The position numbers and the translations under genes were made by a program. The notes beneath the pieces are model-generated. The model saw only the letters and a list, made by a program, of their open reading frames with translations. It was not told the origin of the DNA and made no database searches. Shown piece after piece: positions 33,756-34,775 of a DNA stretch of 34,775 nucleotides. Numbering within the stretch: the first letter of the stretch is position 1; each line of letters begins with the position of its first letter. The DNA is from Oscillospiraceae bacterium. GTDB lineage: Bacteria > Bacillota > Clostridia > Oscillospirales > Oscillospiraceae. Location: assembly GCA_020025575.1 (NCBI GenBank), contig JAHHRW010000018.1, positions 1-34,775 on the forward strand, written 5' to 3'.

Positions 33756-33760
33756 TAAAC

Positions 33761-33803
33761 AAAACAGGTCCCTCGTATATGTTTCAACACGGGGACCTGT
33801 TTT
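33761..33803. terminator. Bidirectional terminator between endonuclease and recombinase operons
   Basis: A 12-base stem, AAAACAGGTCCC (33761-33772) with GGGACCTGTTTT (33792-33803), can act on both strands and mainly serves the minus-strand small gene. Confidence 0.8.
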
Positions 33804-33804
33804 G

Positions 33805-34014
33805 CTATTTAATATCAACGATAATTTGTCCGATAATCAGCTTGGATTTACTTGAAGAGGAGGTTTGAAAAAACTGACTGAGTGAAATATTTTTATATAA
33901 TCCTGAATCATCATCTTTGAATAGATTAAAATGAAATTGAGCGTCTTTCAGGCAGTTATAATAATATTCTTCATCCGGCTGTCCGTCTTTCCTCACAAAT
34001 CGGACTACATACAT
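33805..34014 (-). CDS. Small protein of unknown function downstream of the resolvase
   Basis: This 69-residue protein starts MYVVRFVRKDGQPDEEYYYN and contains FNLFKDDDSGLYKNISL. I do not know a named family for it. It seems real, because AGGAGG lies just upstream of the ATG and it starts 13 bases after the resolvase stop on the same strand, so the two are probably co-transcribed. There are no membrane segments; it is acidic and aromatic-rich in the first half. It might be a small helper or regulator carried on a mobile element. Confidence 0.7.
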   Translation of the reverse strand: MYVVRFVRKDGQPDEEYYYNCLKDAQFHFNLFKDDDSGLYKNISLSQFFQTSSSSKSKLIIGQIIVDIK

Positions 34015-34027
34015 TTCTGATTCCTCC

Positions 34028-34585
34028 TCATTTGGCTCTAATCAATGTACTCTTACTAATCCCGGTTAGGGCAGTCACCTGTTTATAGGTCTTACCCTGT
34101 TCCAGAAGATCCAGAGCCAGCTGGAGTTGTTCCGGCGTGTATTTCTTTGGTCTTCCGTCCCGGAAGTTTGGATCTTGTCGGGCCACAGCTTTTCCGGTCT
34201 GGGTACGCTCCACAATCATGCCCCTTTCGTATTCTGCAAAGGCCAGCATCACAGTTAAAATTAGATTTCCTGTTAGAGTATTTTCAATCAATCCCATATT
34301 GAGAATGTGAACCCGCACACCTCGTTCAAACAAATCCCGCACAGTCTGAACGCCTTCAATTGCGGTTCGGGCGAATCGATCCAGCTTGCAGACCACCAAG
34401 GTATCCCCATCTTGAAGCGTTTCCAGAAGGAATTGAAACTTGGGGCGTTCCATGGTTTTTCCTGAGAATGCCTCTTGGACAATACTCTGGCAGCCGTATT
34501 TTTCTAAGGCCGCCACCTGATCCTCCAGACTGTTTCCATCCCGTCCCTGTGTGGCGGTGGATACTCTGGCATAGCCGTAAATCAT
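34028..34585 (-). CDS. Serine recombinase (resolvase/invertase family)
   Basis: The 185-residue small serine recombinase has the N-terminal catalytic domain with YARVST (nucleophile Ser9, Arg7), GNSLEDQVAAL, and CKLDRFAR (around 66-73). A long helix (ENTLTGNLILTVMLAFAEYER) and a C-terminal Hin-type helix-turn-helix (GKTYKQVTALTGISKSTLIRAK, read from about 164) follow. It resembles the TnpR/Pin resolvases that act at res or inversion sites. ATG 34585 has AAGGAGG 8 bases upstream; the frame continues upstream to 34657 but without support. Repeats at 34603-34681 in front of it could be its binding sites. No transposase gene is seen in this window. Confidence 0.93.
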   Translation of the reverse strand: MIYGYARVSTATQGRDGNSLEDQVAALEKYGCQSIVQEAFSGKTMERPKFQFLLETLQDGDTLVVCKLDRFARTAIEGVQTVRDLFERGVRVHILNMGLIENTLTGNLILTVMLAFAEYERGMIVERTQTGKAVARQDPNFRDGRPKKYTPEQLQLALDLLEQGKTYKQVTALTGISKSTLIRAK

Positions 34586-34602
34586 GGCTATTTCCTCCTT
34601 AA

Positions 34603-34681
34603 TTCTGACACTAAGTTCTGACGCCGATTTTTGGCTTTTGGTGCTATCTTTTGACACCTTCTGCCGGCGGTGTCAGAACTT
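34603..34681. repeat. Repeated TTCTGACAC-like motifs before the resolvase (possible res site)
   Basis: Related nine-base motifs occur directly at 34603 (TTCTGACAC), 34616 (TTCTGACGC) and 34649 (TTTTGACAC), and inverted at 34670-34678 (GTGTCAGAA). AAGTTCTGACGCC (34613-34625) and GGTGTCAGAACTT (34669-34681) form an inverted repeat with one mismatch. Confidence 0.5.
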
Positions 34682-34701
34682 TTAAGTTATGGTACTTTGT
34701 C

Positions 34702-34739
34702 ATCTGGATAGGATCTTTGTATCAAGAACCTATCCAGAT
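34702..34739. repeat. Inverted repeat at the right edge
   Basis: ATCTGGATAGG (34702-34712) and CCTATCCAGAT (34729-34739) are perfect inverted copies 16 bases apart, followed by an A+T-rich stretch with TTTTT. It could be a plus-strand terminator or part of a recombination site. No gene is seen to the window end. Confidence 0.55.
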
Positions 34740-34775
34740 TTAACATCTTTTTAGCCAACCAAAAGCAACTGGGTA

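Overview
The window reads as a chromosomal segment of a Gram-positive, moderate-GC gut-type Clostridia bacterium, probably Oscillospiraceae/Ruminococcaceae-like. The reasons are strong AGGAGG-type ribosome binding sites, a perfect CIRCE operator before clpB, the yloU-yloV(fakA) pair, DegV and DUF5685 proteins, and sigma-A-type promoters. The assignment to family level is inference from gene content only.

Layout. 1-124: 5' end of an unidentified minus-strand gene. 188-6145: recG, gpmI, yloU and fakA on the plus strand. 6252-8644: a YihY/BrkB membrane protein, then a DUF5685 protein overlapping a J-domain/TPR/Cys-rich protein. 8687-9995: a minus-strand marR-degV operon with a double palindromic operator. 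10158-12224: an EF-G paralogue. 12544-15387: a complete TRAP transporter (dctP-dctQ-dctM order of transcription), preceded by the decayed remains of an SDR oxidoreductase (15438-15600) and a divergent AraC-type regulator (15860-16050). 16280-19381: a P-type-ATPase-like membrane protein that lacks the catalytic aspartate, downstream of rlmB. 19615-24222: ftsH and clpB facing each other across a shared terminator. 24524-27030: mscS, then a MATE efflux pump whose leader contains an intrinsic terminator and a possible leader peptide. 27343-27418: tRNA-Ala(GGC).

From the tRNA to the right edge the window looks like an accessory island. It contains a tyrosine integrase directly behind the tRNA, a WYL regulator with a HEPN-like protein on one strand, a divergent cytosine-5 methyltransferase with a PD-(D/E)xK endonuclease (a type II restriction-modification pair), and a serine resolvase with a small partner gene. 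The methyltransferase/endonuclease genes are visibly richer in A+T than the core genes.

How the genes may work together. fakA (fatty-acid kinase) and degV (fatty-acid binding, FakB-like) are only about 2.5 kb apart, and degV lies behind a MarR regulator that seems to control itself, suggesting a fatty-acid uptake theme. ftsH, clpB and rlmB are housekeeping and quality-control functions. The TRAP operon appears to be the intact survivor of a carbohydrate-acid (perhaps hexuronate) locus. The most unusual items are the pseudo-P-type ATPase, the MATE attenuator, the WYL-HEPN module in the island, and the DUF5685/J-protein pair with isoprenoid-synthase-like aspartate motifs. No CRISPR array, rRNA or complete insertion sequence was seen.
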